Source of the DNA: Noviherbaspirillum malthae
GTDB lineage: Bacteria > Pseudomonadota > Gammaproteobacteria > Burkholderiales > Burkholderiaceae_D
Reading direction: 5' to 3'
DNA: 64,000 nucleotides
Assembly: GCF_015352985.1 (NCBI RefSeq)
Contig: NZ_JACYXF010000001.1
Location: 558,001 to 622,000, forward strand
Part shown: positions 25,882 through 34,487 of the stretch, in pieces
How positions within the stretch are numbered: position 1 is the first letter of the stretch
Layout of the letters: every line of letters begins with the position of its first letter
Translations under genes and position numbers: made by a program
Notes under the pieces: generated by a model
Databases searched by the model: none
Told to the model about the DNA's origin: nothing
What the model saw: only the letters and a program-made list of their open reading frames with translations

Positions 25882-26636
25882 TCAGGCTTGCAAGACATCC
25901 GGCAGCATGCGTCCTGTCCGCTGCAGCCGCGCTGGCGGCGGCGAACGCACATGCCGGCAGCACGGTGGGCCTGTTCGTCGGTCATGAGCATCTCAACAAC
26001 GGCTCCCCGAACTGGGAGGAGACTGCCGTCAGGATGAGCCATGAATTCGCGCCGCGCCGGCAGGTCGATGTCGCCGTCACAAGGACCGAACGCTTCGACC
26101 TGCGCGACAGCCAGTTCTCGGCAGCCTATGTCGCGCCGCTGTCCCATCAGCTGACTGCAAGCATCGAGGCCAATGCAAGCGCGACCCACAAGGTCCTGGC
26201 GCGCAATGCCTTCGGCGGCGCGCTGCAGTATGAATTCGCACCGGCATGGCTGATCCACGCGGGAGCGAAGACCACCCGGTATGACGACGTGCGCGTGAAC
26301 CAGTCGCTGCTGATGCTGGAGCATTATTTCTCCAATTTCAGCTGGTCCGCCGCCTGGCGTCCCGCGCGTGCATTCAACACCACCGCGCACAGCGGCGAAC
26401 TGCGCGGCAGCTACTACTACGGCGACCGCAACTCGGTCGGCATCATCCTCGCCGGCGGCAAGGAAGCCGCCAGCATCGGCGGCACCGTGGTGCTGACCAG
26501 CCTGCGTTCGGCAACGCTGATCGGCCGCCACTGGCTCAGCCGCGACTGGGCGCTCAACTACGGAATCGGCTCCTCGCGGCAGGGCGAGTTCTACGTGCGC
26601 AACGGAGTCAGCATCGGTGTCCAGCACACTTTCTGA
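25878..26636 (+). CDS. YaiO family outer-membrane beta-barrel protein
   Basis: 252 residues. A signal peptide ends near 'ANAHAGS'. The rest is made of amphipathic beta strands with aromatic girdles ('GELRGSYYYGDRNSVGIIL', 'FYVRNGVSIGVQHTF') and a terminal Phe, as expected for BAM-inserted barrels. The pattern fits the YaiO family; in E. coli yaiO lies in an operon with a GT2 gene (yaiP) and a deacetylase. Here too a GT2 gene follows. The likely role is export or anchoring of a polysaccharide. Confidence 0.83.
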   Translation: MIRLARHPAACVLSAAAALAAANAHAGSTVGLFVGHEHLNNGSPNWEETAVRMSHEFAPRRQVDVAVTRTERFDLRDSQFSAAYVAPLSHQLTASIEANASATHKVLARNAFGGALQYEFAPAWLIHAGAKTTRYDDVRVNQSLLMLEHYFSNFSWSAAWRPARAFNTTAHSGELRGSYYYGDRNSVGIILAGGKEAASIGGTVVLTSLRSATLIGRHWLSRDWALNYGIGSSRQGEFYVRNGVSIGVQHTF

Positions 26637-27666
26637 TCCGCTGCTGGCGGCGGCATTCTGGACCGGCTTCGGCGCGCTCATCGTGACGCTGCTGCTGGCG
26701 GGGGAAATCGTCAACCTGCGCATGGCGCTGCGGCGCAGGCAGCGCCGCGAGCGGAACACGCTGGCCAAATGGCGGCCCATCCTCAACGCCGCCGTCATCG
26801 GCGAGATTCCCGACGCACTGCCGCGCCTGCGCCGCGGCGAACGCATGGTCTTCCTGAAGTTCTGGGTGCACCTGCACCAGTCGCTGCGCGGTTCGGCCAG
26901 TGCCGCCCTCAATGAAGTCGCCTTCCGGCTGGAATGCGATGTGCTGGCGCGTGACCTGCTGCGCGGCCGGCGCCGCGCAGCCCGGCTGCTGGCGATTCTT
27001 GCGCTCGGCTACCTGCGCGACCGCAAGGCATGGGACGCCCTGCAGCAGCAGGCCGCTTCCGCAGACAGCACCGCCTCGCTGCAGGCGCTGTGGGCGCTGG
27101 TGCAGATCGACCGCAAGGCGGCGGCCGCCACCATGATGCCGTCCTTCATCGAGCGCGGCGACTGGGCGCTGTCGCAGGTCGTGAACATCTTGCAGGAGGC
27201 GCGCGAAGACTGCGCCGAGGTCCTGGAACGCATCATTCCCGAGCTTTCCGACGACCGCCTGCCGCGCGCGCTGCAGCTCGCCGAAGCCCTGCGCGCCGAC
27301 CTGCCGCCGGCCATGCAGGCCAGCCTGCTGAAGCATGAAGAGATTCCCGTGCTCGCCGCCGCCTTGCGCATCGTTTCCAGTCCTGCCGTGGCCGACGAAG
27401 TGCGCGCGCATGCCGCCCACGCCGACTGGCGCGTACGCGTGCAGGCAGCCAAGGCGCTCGGCCGCATCGGCGGGCGCGAGGATGTCGCGACGCTGACGCA
27501 GCTGCTCAACGATTCCGAATGGTGGGTGCGCTACCGCGCGGCGCAGGCGCTCGCCGAGCTGCCTTTCCTCGGCCGTGCCGGCCTGGAGCGCATGCGCGAC
27601 GAAGCGGCCGACCGCTATGCGGCCGACATGCTGACGCAGGTCATGGCGGAAAAGGAGATGGCATGA
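26617..27666 (+). CDS. Membrane-anchored HEAT-repeat protein
   Basis: 349 residues. One N-terminal transmembrane helix ('FWTGFGALIVTLLLAGEIV') is followed by a basic stretch and then alpha-hairpin repeats through the rest. 'AHADWRVRVQAAKALGRIG' and 'LNDSEWWVRYRAAQALAEL' are clear HEAT repeats near 265-325. It starts at GTG 26617 inside the YaiO gene (20-base overlap) with GGAG upstream, and ends overlapping the GT2 start by four bases. It is probably a cytoplasmic scaffold for the synthase. Confidence 0.82.
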   Translation: MSSTLSDPLLAAAFWTGFGALIVTLLLAGEIVNLRMALRRRQRRERNTLAKWRPILNAAVIGEIPDALPRLRRGERMVFLKFWVHLHQSLRGSASAALNEVAFRLECDVLARDLLRGRRRAARLLAILALGYLRDRKAWDALQQQAASADSTASLQALWALVQIDRKAAAATMMPSFIERGDWALSQVVNILQEAREDCAEVLERIIPELSDDRLPRALQLAEALRADLPPAMQASLLKHEEIPVLAAALRIVSSPAVADEVRAHAAHADWRVRVQAAKALGRIGGREDVATLTQLLNDSEWWVRYRAAQALAELPFLGRAGLERMRDEAADRYAADMLTQVMAEKEMA

Positions 27667-29072
27667 GTACAGGCGCGCTCATCATTGCATTCGTTACCTG
27701 GTTCGTCATCTGCTACTTCATCGCGCTCAACGGCGGCTACCTGATGCTCAACCTGCTGGCCATCTTTTCCCTGCGCCGGCGAGGCGAGGAAAAGATCCTC
27801 GACGACCTGCCGCAGGCCTATTCCGGGCTGGAGCCGCCGATCAGCCTGCTGGTGCCGGCCTACAACGAGGCTTCCACGATTGCCTCCTCGGTGCGTTCCA
27901 TGCTCCAGCTGCAATATTCCGAACTGGAAATTATCGTTATCAACGACGGCTCCAAGGATGACACGCTGCAGGTGCTCAAGGACGAGTTCGGCCTGCTGCC
28001 TTTCCCCGAAGCCTACCGGGTGCAGATCGAAACCAAGCCGATCAACGGAATCTTCCGCTCGACCCGCTATCCAAACCTGCGCGTCATCGACAAGGTGAAC
28101 GGCGGCAAGGCGGATTCGCTCAATGCCGGCATCAATGCGTCGCGCTATCCGCTGTTCTGCGGCGTCGATGCCGACTCCATCCTGCAGCGCGACAGCCTGC
28201 AGAAGGTGGTCAAGCCTTTCCTGCACGATCCCACCGTGGTGGCGACCGGCGGCACGGTGCGGGTGGCCAACGGCTGCGACGTGCGCGGCGGCTTCCTGAC
28301 CAGCGTCGGCCTGCCGCGCAACATCTGGGCGCTGTTCCAGGTGGTGGAATATCTGCGGGCTTTCCTGTTCGGCAGGCTGGGCTGGTCGGCGATCAACGGC
28401 ATGCTGATCATTTCCGGCGCCTTCGGCGTGTTCCGCAAGGAAGCCGTGATCCTGGCCGGCGGCTACCGGCCCAAGACCATCGGCGAAGACATGGAACTGG
28501 TGGTGCGCATGCACCGCGTGCTGCGCGAACGGCGTCAGCCCTACCGCATCGAATTCGTGCCCGAGCCGGTGTGCTGGACGGAAGCGCCGGAAGACCGGGC
28601 GACGCTGCGCAACCAGCGCATCCGCTGGCAGCGCGGCCTGTCGGAAAGCCTGTCTTCCAACTGGGGCTTGATGTTCAGCCGCAACGGCGGCGTTCCCGGC
28701 TGGTTCGCGTTTCCGTTCATGGTGCTGTTCGAATGGCTGGGTCCGCTGGTGGAACTCGGAGGCTATGTTTTCATGGCCATCGCCTTCGCGCTCGACTGGA
28801 TTTCCTGGGGCGCGGCCGGGATCTTCCTGTTCGTTGCCATCGGCCTGGGCATCATGCTGTCGGCGTCGGGGCTGCTGCTCGAAGAAATGTCGTTTCAAAT
28901 CTATCCGAAAGGACGTCACCTCGCATGGCTTGGCCTGATCGTGATCATCGAAAACTTCGGTTACCGCCAGCTCAACAGCTACTGGCGCCTGGTCGGCCTG
29001 TGGCGCTGGGCGACGCAGAAGGAAGCAAGCTGGGGCGTGATGACGCGCAAGGGCAGCTGGCAGCGCAAATAG
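27663..29072 (+). CDS. Processive GT2 polysaccharide synthase (PgaC/YaiP-like)
   Basis: 469 residues. One N-terminal helix, then a GT-A domain with 'LLVPAYNEAST', 'VINDGSKDDT', 'FCGVDADSIL', 'TIGEDMELVVRMH' and 'QRIRWQRGL', the D,D,D,QxxRW set of processive beta-glycosyltransferases. Three to four membrane helices follow. It probably polymerises and extrudes a beta-linked glycan through the inner membrane. The ATGA overlap with the HEAT gene shows coupling. The sugar cannot be deduced; no deacetylase or BcsB-like gene is present. Confidence 0.9.
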   Translation: MSTGALIIAFVTWFVICYFIALNGGYLMLNLLAIFSLRRRGEEKILDDLPQAYSGLEPPISLLVPAYNEASTIASSVRSMLQLQYSELEIIVINDGSKDDTLQVLKDEFGLLPFPEAYRVQIETKPINGIFRSTRYPNLRVIDKVNGGKADSLNAGINASRYPLFCGVDADSILQRDSLQKVVKPFLHDPTVVATGGTVRVANGCDVRGGFLTSVGLPRNIWALFQVVEYLRAFLFGRLGWSAINGMLIISGAFGVFRKEAVILAGGYRPKTIGEDMELVVRMHRVLRERRQPYRIEFVPEPVCWTEAPEDRATLRNQRIRWQRGLSESLSSNWGLMFSRNGGVPGWFAFPFMVLFEWLGPLVELGGYVFMAIAFALDWISWGAAGIFLFVAIGLGIMLSASGLLLEEMSFQIYPKGRHLAWLGLIVIIENFGYRQLNSYWRLVGLWRWATQKEASWGVMTRKGSWQRK

Positions 29073-29086
29073 GGCGGCGTGCGGGA

Positions 29087-30802
29087 TTGCGCCGGTTCGC
29101 GCTGCCGGTCCTTCTTTCTTCCATCGCAGGCGGATTGCTCATCATGACTTCATCCCATGCCGCCGGAACGGCCGTCCTTCAGTCCTGTCCGGCGACGCAG
29201 GCAGAGCAGGGCGCGCATCCCGGTCTGAGCAGCGAAGTCACCCAAGCAGACGGCACCCGCATGCGCATCTCGGTCGACGCAGCCGCCCGTCCCGGCTGCC
29301 GCAGCATCACATTGCCGGTAGCGCCCGAAGCCATTGCGGCAATCCATCCCGTCTCCCCGTCCACCGCCGCCGGTATCGGCGACACGGTCCTGCTGCAGGG
29401 GCCAAGGAAGGAGGATTTCCTGATCGGGAGCGTATCAGGCACGGTAGCCGCGCCGCCGCGCCGCGATGCGATCACGCCGATGCCCTTGCGAGAGAATCTG
29501 CTGGCCGGCATGTCGGCGCGTGCCTTCGGCATCGAGGAACGAGTGAGGGTGCAGCTCGCGGACGGAAAGCTGCGTGTGCAGTGCACACCCGGCAGCCGTC
29601 CGGCCGGCGTCATCCTGAGCGCGCCCTGGACCATGACGCAGGCGCAGGCCGAGCTGCAGCTGACCGCCGCCGGCAGCGGACGTTACGAAGTGCAGGTGCA
29701 GGATGCCGCCGGCGCAGCGAGCGGCAGCGCGGTGTCGCTCGGCCATCTGGATGCTGCCGGCGCACGGGACCAGCGCCTGCCGCTGCCGCGAGGCGGCTTT
29801 GACCGCACGCGCTGGCGCAGCTTCTCGATCGCTTGCCCGATGGAAAAATCGGAGCTGGTCATGGAGGACATGCGGCTGTCACCGCGCGCCGCGCCCGCTA
29901 CCGCGGTGCCGGGCAGGTCGGCCTGGATATGGCGCGCGTCGGACTGGCAGCAGTCCGAGCAAGCCTTCGCGCATGCCGAACGCCACGGCCTGCACACGCT
30001 GTTCATCGCCGTGCCGGTGAAGGAGGGCGCGATTACCGATGCCGCGCAGCTCGCCGCCTTCATCCGCGAGGCATCGCGGCGCGGCATCGCGGTCTGGAGC
30101 GTGGACGGCGATCCGCACATGGTGCTGCCTGAGGAACATGCAGCCGCCGTGCAGCGCGTGCGCGCCTATGCGGCCTACAACCGTTCAGTCGAGCCGGAAG
30201 CGCGCTTGCGCGGCCTGCAGTTCGACGTCGAGCATTACCTGGTGGCGGGGTACGAATTCATTGCGCCGGCGCTGGACCGGCATTATGCGGCGCTGGTGGA
30301 AGCCCTGCACGGTGCGGCGGGCGGCTTGCCGCTGGAGTTCGTGGTGCCGTTCTGGTGGAGCGACAAGGATGAACTGCTGAAGGCGCTGGCCAGGCATGCT
30401 TCCGGATTGACGGTGATGGATTACCGGACCGATCCTGAACAGATCCTGCGCTTGGGTACACCTTTCCTCGATTGGGCAGCGCTGCACGGCAAGCGTGTGC
30501 GCATCGCGCTGGAAGCGGGGCCCATCGATGCCGAGTGGCAGCGGCGCTATGTGAAAGCGTCCAGGGGTGAGCTTTGGCTGGTGAAGCTGGACCAGTTGCC
30601 GGTACTTGTTCTGCTCAGGCAGGCGCAGGACGCGCCGGCAGGGGCTCAGTCCTTCCGCTTCGCATCGGAGCGGCTGATCGACGGCTCGGCCACGACCTTC
30701 CATCGTGATCCGGCGCGCATGCTGTCGCTGCTGCCGGGATTGGAGGCCGATTTTTCCGCATGGGCGGGATTTGAGGGGATGGCGTTGCATGAGTTGAAGT
30801 AG
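29087..30802 (+). CDS. Secreted TIM-barrel-like protein, possible glycoside hydrolase
   Basis: 571 residues if translation begins at TTG 29087, which gives a signal peptide ending 'TSSHAAG'; ATG 29144 would remove it, so I prefer the TTG. The N-terminal half is beta-rich. The C-terminal half (about 300-570) repeats strand-helix units: 'HTLFIAVPVKEG', 'GIAVWSVDGDPH', 'LRGLQFDVEHYL' and 'LEFVVPFWWSDKD'. The DxE in 'FDVEHY' resembles the catalytic strand of some TIM-barrel glycosidases. It follows the GT2 gene by 14 bases and may trim the exported polymer. Confidence 0.75.
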   Translation: MRRFALPVLLSSIAGGLLIMTSSHAAGTAVLQSCPATQAEQGAHPGLSSEVTQADGTRMRISVDAAARPGCRSITLPVAPEAIAAIHPVSPSTAAGIGDTVLLQGPRKEDFLIGSVSGTVAAPPRRDAITPMPLRENLLAGMSARAFGIEERVRVQLADGKLRVQCTPGSRPAGVILSAPWTMTQAQAELQLTAAGSGRYEVQVQDAAGAASGSAVSLGHLDAAGARDQRLPLPRGGFDRTRWRSFSIACPMEKSELVMEDMRLSPRAAPATAVPGRSAWIWRASDWQQSEQAFAHAERHGLHTLFIAVPVKEGAITDAAQLAAFIREASRRGIAVWSVDGDPHMVLPEEHAAAVQRVRAYAAYNRSVEPEARLRGLQFDVEHYLVAGYEFIAPALDRHYAALVEALHGAAGGLPLEFVVPFWWSDKDELLKALARHASGLTVMDYRTDPEQILRLGTPFLDWAALHGKRVRIALEAGPIDAEWQRRYVKASRGELWLVKLDQLPVLVLLRQAQDAPAGAQSFRFASERLIDGSATTFHRDPARMLSLLPGLEADFSAWAGFEGMALHELK

Positions 30803-30864
30803 GAGAGGCGCAGCGAAGCATGCCTTGCGAAGTTCCGTCTCCCGTCACCTCGCACCGTGTTTGA

Positions 30865-31033
30865 GGCCCCTCCCCTTCAAGGGGAGGGTTGGGGTGGGGA
30901 TGGGGTTCAAAGCGTGCAGCTACAACCCATCCCCCACCTAACCTCCACCTCGCCGCTTGCAAGCGACTCCGACTCCGCAGGCGCAACGCATGCGTTGCGA
31001 AACCCCTGCTACGTCCCCCTGGAAGGGGGAGGA
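30865..31033. repeat. REP-like palindromic intergenic repeat, copy 2
   Basis: CCCCTCCCCTTCAAGGGGAGG at the left edge (30868-30888) and GGGGTGGGGATGGGGTT, then an inverted AACCCATCCCCCACCTAACC, match the element at 1130-1350. The module with GCAGGCGCAACGCATGCG is the inverted equivalent of 1150-1205. Confidence 0.78.
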
Positions 31034-31095
31034 ACATTCTTTACGGGGTTGTCGGCTGCCTTACCGCTTGAAATCTTCTCAGGCTTTGCAACGCT

Positions 31096-31254
31096 ATACC
31101 AATCCCAAGTCATGACATGCCGAATGAGATCGATGGATTTTTTCAACTGGCAAGGCGCGGGAGGAGTCCATAGCGGGGCTATGGATGACGAGCGCAACGC
31201 GGCCAGATGGAAAAAGACGCGCTCTCATGGCATGGAATGATTTGGGATTGGTAT
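31096..31254. repeat. MITE-like element, copy 1
   Basis: 159 bases bounded by ATACCAATCCCAA and its inverse TTGGGATTGGTAT. Complementarity continues inward with mismatches for about 30 bases (CATGCC pairs with GGCATG). The interior carries GATGGATTTTTTC, TGGCAAGGC and an ATAGCGGGGCTAT palindrome, all shared with the copy at 38869. No coding capacity. Confidence 0.85.
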
Positions 31255-31309
31255 TATTCATTGCAAAAGTCCTGCTATGCCGCCCTTGAACGGGACGAAT
31301 GTCCCTCAA

Positions 31310-33598
31310 TCACCCCGCCAATGGCAAATCCACATGAAACACCGTCCCTTGCCCGGCCTCGCTCTCAAACGAAATCCTGCCCCCGTGTTCCTCGACAATG
31401 CTTTTGCAGATGCTTAATCCCAAACCGGTCCCTCCCTTGCGGCGCGAATCGGTGGCGTCGGCCTGCGCGAATCTCTGGAAAATGCGCTCCCTGAACTGTT
31501 CCGGAATACCGCTGCCGTGGTCGATGACCGAAATCTTAGCCTCCTTGTCCCGCGTCAGCAGGCGCACCGTGACCGTCGCTTCCGGCGGCGAGAACTTGAT
31601 CGCGTTCGACAGCAGGTTGTGCAGCACCTGGATCATGCGGTCGCGGTCCACCGCCGGTTCGGGATCGCTGCCGTCGCTTTCCAGATCGAGCCGGACCCGG
31701 TACTGACGCGCATAGGAATCGATGGCTTCCATCGATTCCCGCAGCAGGGGCAGCAGCGGCTGGCGCAGCATCCGGTATTCCATGCTGCCGGCTTCGATCT
31801 TCTGCACGTCGAGCACGTCATTGACCAGCCGCACCAGCCTTTCGCAGCTCTGGTAGGAAATGTTCAGCAGGCCCTTCACGTCCGGCGGCAGGTCCGCGCC
31901 CATGCCCTCCGTGTCACCTGTGTCATCCACCAGCATCGACAGCGACGCGCGTATGGAAGTGAGCGGCGTGCGCAGTTCATGCGAGACGGTGGAGACGAAT
32001 TCGTTCTTCATGCGCTCGATCTTCTTGCGCTCGGAAATGTCGTGCAGGAAGGCGCTGAAGAAGTAGGTGTCCGCCGTGCCCGCCAGGCCGATGGTGGCTT
32101 CCACCGGAAACTCCGCTCCGGCGCGGTTGACCACGATGCGCTCCAGCCGCTGGTTGAGGTAATCCGGTGCGCCGCTGCGGTGAAACTCGGCGAGCGCTCC
32201 TGAATATCGATCATGGAAACGCTGCGGGATGATGAGCTCGTCGAGTCTGCGGCCGATCGCCTCGCTTGCACTCCAGCCGAACATCTGCTCGGCGCGGCCG
32301 TTCCAGTCGGTCACCTTGCCGTGCAGGTCGACGCCGATGAAGGCATCCTGCGCCGTTTCGATGATGGTCTTGATGCGCTTCTCGCTGGTGCGCACCTCCG
32401 TCAAGGCCTGGGCCAGTTCCTGCGTGCGCTGCTCGACGCGCCGTTCCAGGGTCTGGTTGAGGTCGCGCAGCGCCGATTCCTTCTGCAGCAGATCGGCGAC
32501 CAGCGCATTGAGCGAGCCGGACAGGCGGCGCACTTCGAGATAGTCGGTATCGATGCGGGCAATGCCGTCGGCCTGCCGCATCTGCACCTGCTGCGCGGAC
32601 GCGGCGAGCTCGCCGAGCGGCTTGGCGATGCGGCCGGCGACCAGCCAGCCGAGAATGGAGAAAAGCAGCGCCAGGACGATGCCGCTCCACAGCACCTGCC
32701 GCTGCAGGCGCTTTGCCGGCGCATAGGCTTCGTCGATATTCTGGCGGACGACCACGGTCCAGCCGAGACCCGGGTAATCGTCATAGCCCTTGCTGGCGCT
32801 GTAGCCCACCAGGTACTGGCGGCCGTCTTCCCATTGCTCGATATGAAAGGCATTCTGCTTGTCGTCGGCTGGCCGGTAGCGCTTGATATCGAGCGTCTTG
32901 CCCTGCATGCCGGCAGGCCCGAGCAGGACCGTGCCGGCGCGGTCGAGGATCATGGATTCGATGTTGCGGCGCGCTGCGATCGGATCGATGATGGAGCGTT
33001 CCACATCGCGTGCCCACTGCCAGGAAAGATGCACGCCCAGAACACCGAGCAGCTTGCCGCTGGTGTCGCGGTAAGGGAAGGCCACATCGACGAAGCGCTT
33101 CGGCTCGTTGGTGGGATTGGGCAGCAGCTTGGCGAGCAATACCGCCTCGTGAACGTCGCCGAGATAATTGCCCGCCAGCGCATTCCTGAACCAGGGACGC
33201 TGCGACACGTTGGCGCCTTCGAGCATTTTCTGCGTCGCGGCCAGCACCTTGCCGTCCGGGTCGGTCAGGCCTATCCATGCATAGAATCCGTAGGTCTGCT
33301 GGCGCTCGTCGAGCACGTCGCGCTTGTCGTCGATGCTGACCTCAGGCGAAGCCAGGTCCTTGCGTATCGACATCAGCCTGACTTCGCGGTAGCGCTCATG
33401 CATGCCGCGGTCCAGCTTGTCCGAAGTCTGCACCGCCAGTTCGGCCAGGCCGTTGCCGATGTTGTTCTTGATCTGGCGGGTGGCCGTAATGCCGATGACC
33501 TCGACCAGAATGACGGTCAGCACGATGGTCATCAGTGAAAAGACCAGCGCCAGGTAGACGCCGATGCTGCGGTTCGAAAGTGCGTTCTTGAGATTCAT
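31310..33598 (-). CDS. Membrane sensor histidine kinase (dCache-HAMP-PAS-HisKA-HATPase)
   Basis: 762 residues. Helix at 12-34, a double-Cache-like periplasmic domain ('RPWFRNALAGNYLGDVHEAV', 'GVLGVHLSWQW'), second helix near 300-320, HAMP, coiled coil, PAS ('IIETAQDAFIGVDLHGKV'), HisKA with phospho-His540 in 'VSHELRTPL', N box 'LLSNAIKFSP', G1 'VIDHGSGIP' and G2 'GGTGLGLSI'. No response regulator is adjacent, so it is an orphan. The start at 33598 lacks a good ribosome site; the frame extends to 33706. The ligand is probably a small amine or acid, by analogy with other dCache sensors only. Confidence 0.9.
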   Translation of the reverse strand: MNLKNALSNRSIGVYLALVFSLMTIVLTVILVEVIGITATRQIKNNIGNGLAELAVQTSDKLDRGMHERYREVRLMSIRKDLASPEVSIDDKRDVLDERQQTYGFYAWIGLTDPDGKVLAATQKMLEGANVSQRPWFRNALAGNYLGDVHEAVLLAKLLPNPTNEPKRFVDVAFPYRDTSGKLLGVLGVHLSWQWARDVERSIIDPIAARRNIESMILDRAGTVLLGPAGMQGKTLDIKRYRPADDKQNAFHIEQWEDGRQYLVGYSASKGYDDYPGLGWTVVVRQNIDEAYAPAKRLQRQVLWSGIVLALLFSILGWLVAGRIAKPLGELAASAQQVQMRQADGIARIDTDYLEVRRLSGSLNALVADLLQKESALRDLNQTLERRVEQRTQELAQALTEVRTSEKRIKTIIETAQDAFIGVDLHGKVTDWNGRAEQMFGWSASEAIGRRLDELIIPQRFHDRYSGALAEFHRSGAPDYLNQRLERIVVNRAGAEFPVEATIGLAGTADTYFFSAFLHDISERKKIERMKNEFVSTVSHELRTPLTSIRASLSMLVDDTGDTEGMGADLPPDVKGLLNISYQSCERLVRLVNDVLDVQKIEAGSMEYRMLRQPLLPLLRESMEAIDSYARQYRVRLDLESDGSDPEPAVDRDRMIQVLHNLLSNAIKFSPPEATVTVRLLTRDKEAKISVIDHGSGIPEQFRERIFQRFAQADATDSRRKGGTGLGLSICKSIVEEHGGRISFESEAGQGTVFHVDLPLAG

Positions 33599-33921
33599 GC
33601 AATAGGTGAAGACCAGAGCAAAGATCAGGACAGGAGCAATGAGCGATGGCGGAGGCGACAGAGTGCAGAGATGATCTGCTTGCCGCCGAGCATGCCGGTA
33701 ATGCATGGTAGCACCTGCCCGCTCCGGCGGACACGCTCAATGTTCAATGTGTAATTGGACGGCCTCGCTCAGACCGGCAAGCGTGAACCGATGGAGGGCA
33801 GCAGGGAATAGCGGGGCGGAAAATGGCGGGTCACCGCATTGATCGTGCGGCGGGTGTGTGAAGCACCGCGCTGCTGCGGCCGCATGGCCTGCGCAGCACG
33901 GCTTCTTCGGCTTGGCGTGAT
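33599..33921. other. Intergenic region upstream of the histidine kinase gene
   Basis: Apart from a possible longer N-terminus of the kinase up to 33706, about 215 bases hold nothing that I can support as a gene, promoter or repeat. Confidence 0.45.
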
Positions 33922-34326
33922 TCAGCTCTCTCGGTTGCGGCGATAGACCAATTCGTCAACGTCGGTGGCACCGGCGTCTCCAAGAATGCTGGAGGCACGA
34001 GATTGCAGCTCTTCGCTGCCGGCATCGACCGTCATCACGATGGTGCCGCGCTGGACCATCCTTTGCGGCGCACTGGTATCCGGCCGGCGGCTGATGTCGG
34101 TGCCGGCGTCGGGGTCGCCTTCATGCAGACGGTCGAGGAAGCTGGGTGAATCCGGATTGGTGTCTTCCTTGCGGTCGACCACGAAGTTGCCCTGCACCGG
34201 GCCGGCTTCGTCCCAGGTGGAGGTCATGTTGATGCTGGAATCGGGGAAGCCGTTGCGGAGCAGTTGCTCCCGCGCCTGTTCGGCGTCGGCGAGGTGGTCG
34301 AACACGCGCACCAGGGTATTTGCCAT
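33922..34326 (-). CDS. Conserved stress-related-type hypothetical protein
   Basis: 134 residues, acidic and soluble. The N-terminal 'VRVFDHLADAEQAREQLLRNGF' has the alpha/beta 'general stress protein' pattern: a strand, then a helix that pairs two residues per turn. 'GTIVMTVDAGSEELQSRASSIL' is a second such unit, ending with 'GATDVDELVYRR'. Between them lies a disordered segment rich in Asp, Ser and Pro. AGGAG lies eight bases upstream of ATG 34326. Its role is unknown; related proteins occur in soil and plant-associated betaproteobacteria. Confidence 0.78.
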   Translation of the reverse strand: MANTLVRVFDHLADAEQAREQLLRNGFPDSSINMTSTWDEAGPVQGNFVVDRKEDTNPDSPSFLDRLHEGDPDAGTDISRRPDTSAPQRMVQRGTIVMTVDAGSEELQSRASSILGDAGATDVDELVYRRNRES

Positions 34327-34487
34327 CGTCTTTCTCCTGCATGTCTGTTTCGGGGATGCGCAGTTCCGGCTGGGGAACCCGCGAATATCCTTTTCTGACT
34401 ATGGCGAAACTGATAAGTGCCCGCGCGCGGAACGCTTGGTTCCGGCTATGCTGCCGCATGCAGCGCAATGGAATGAATTGGATTCAA

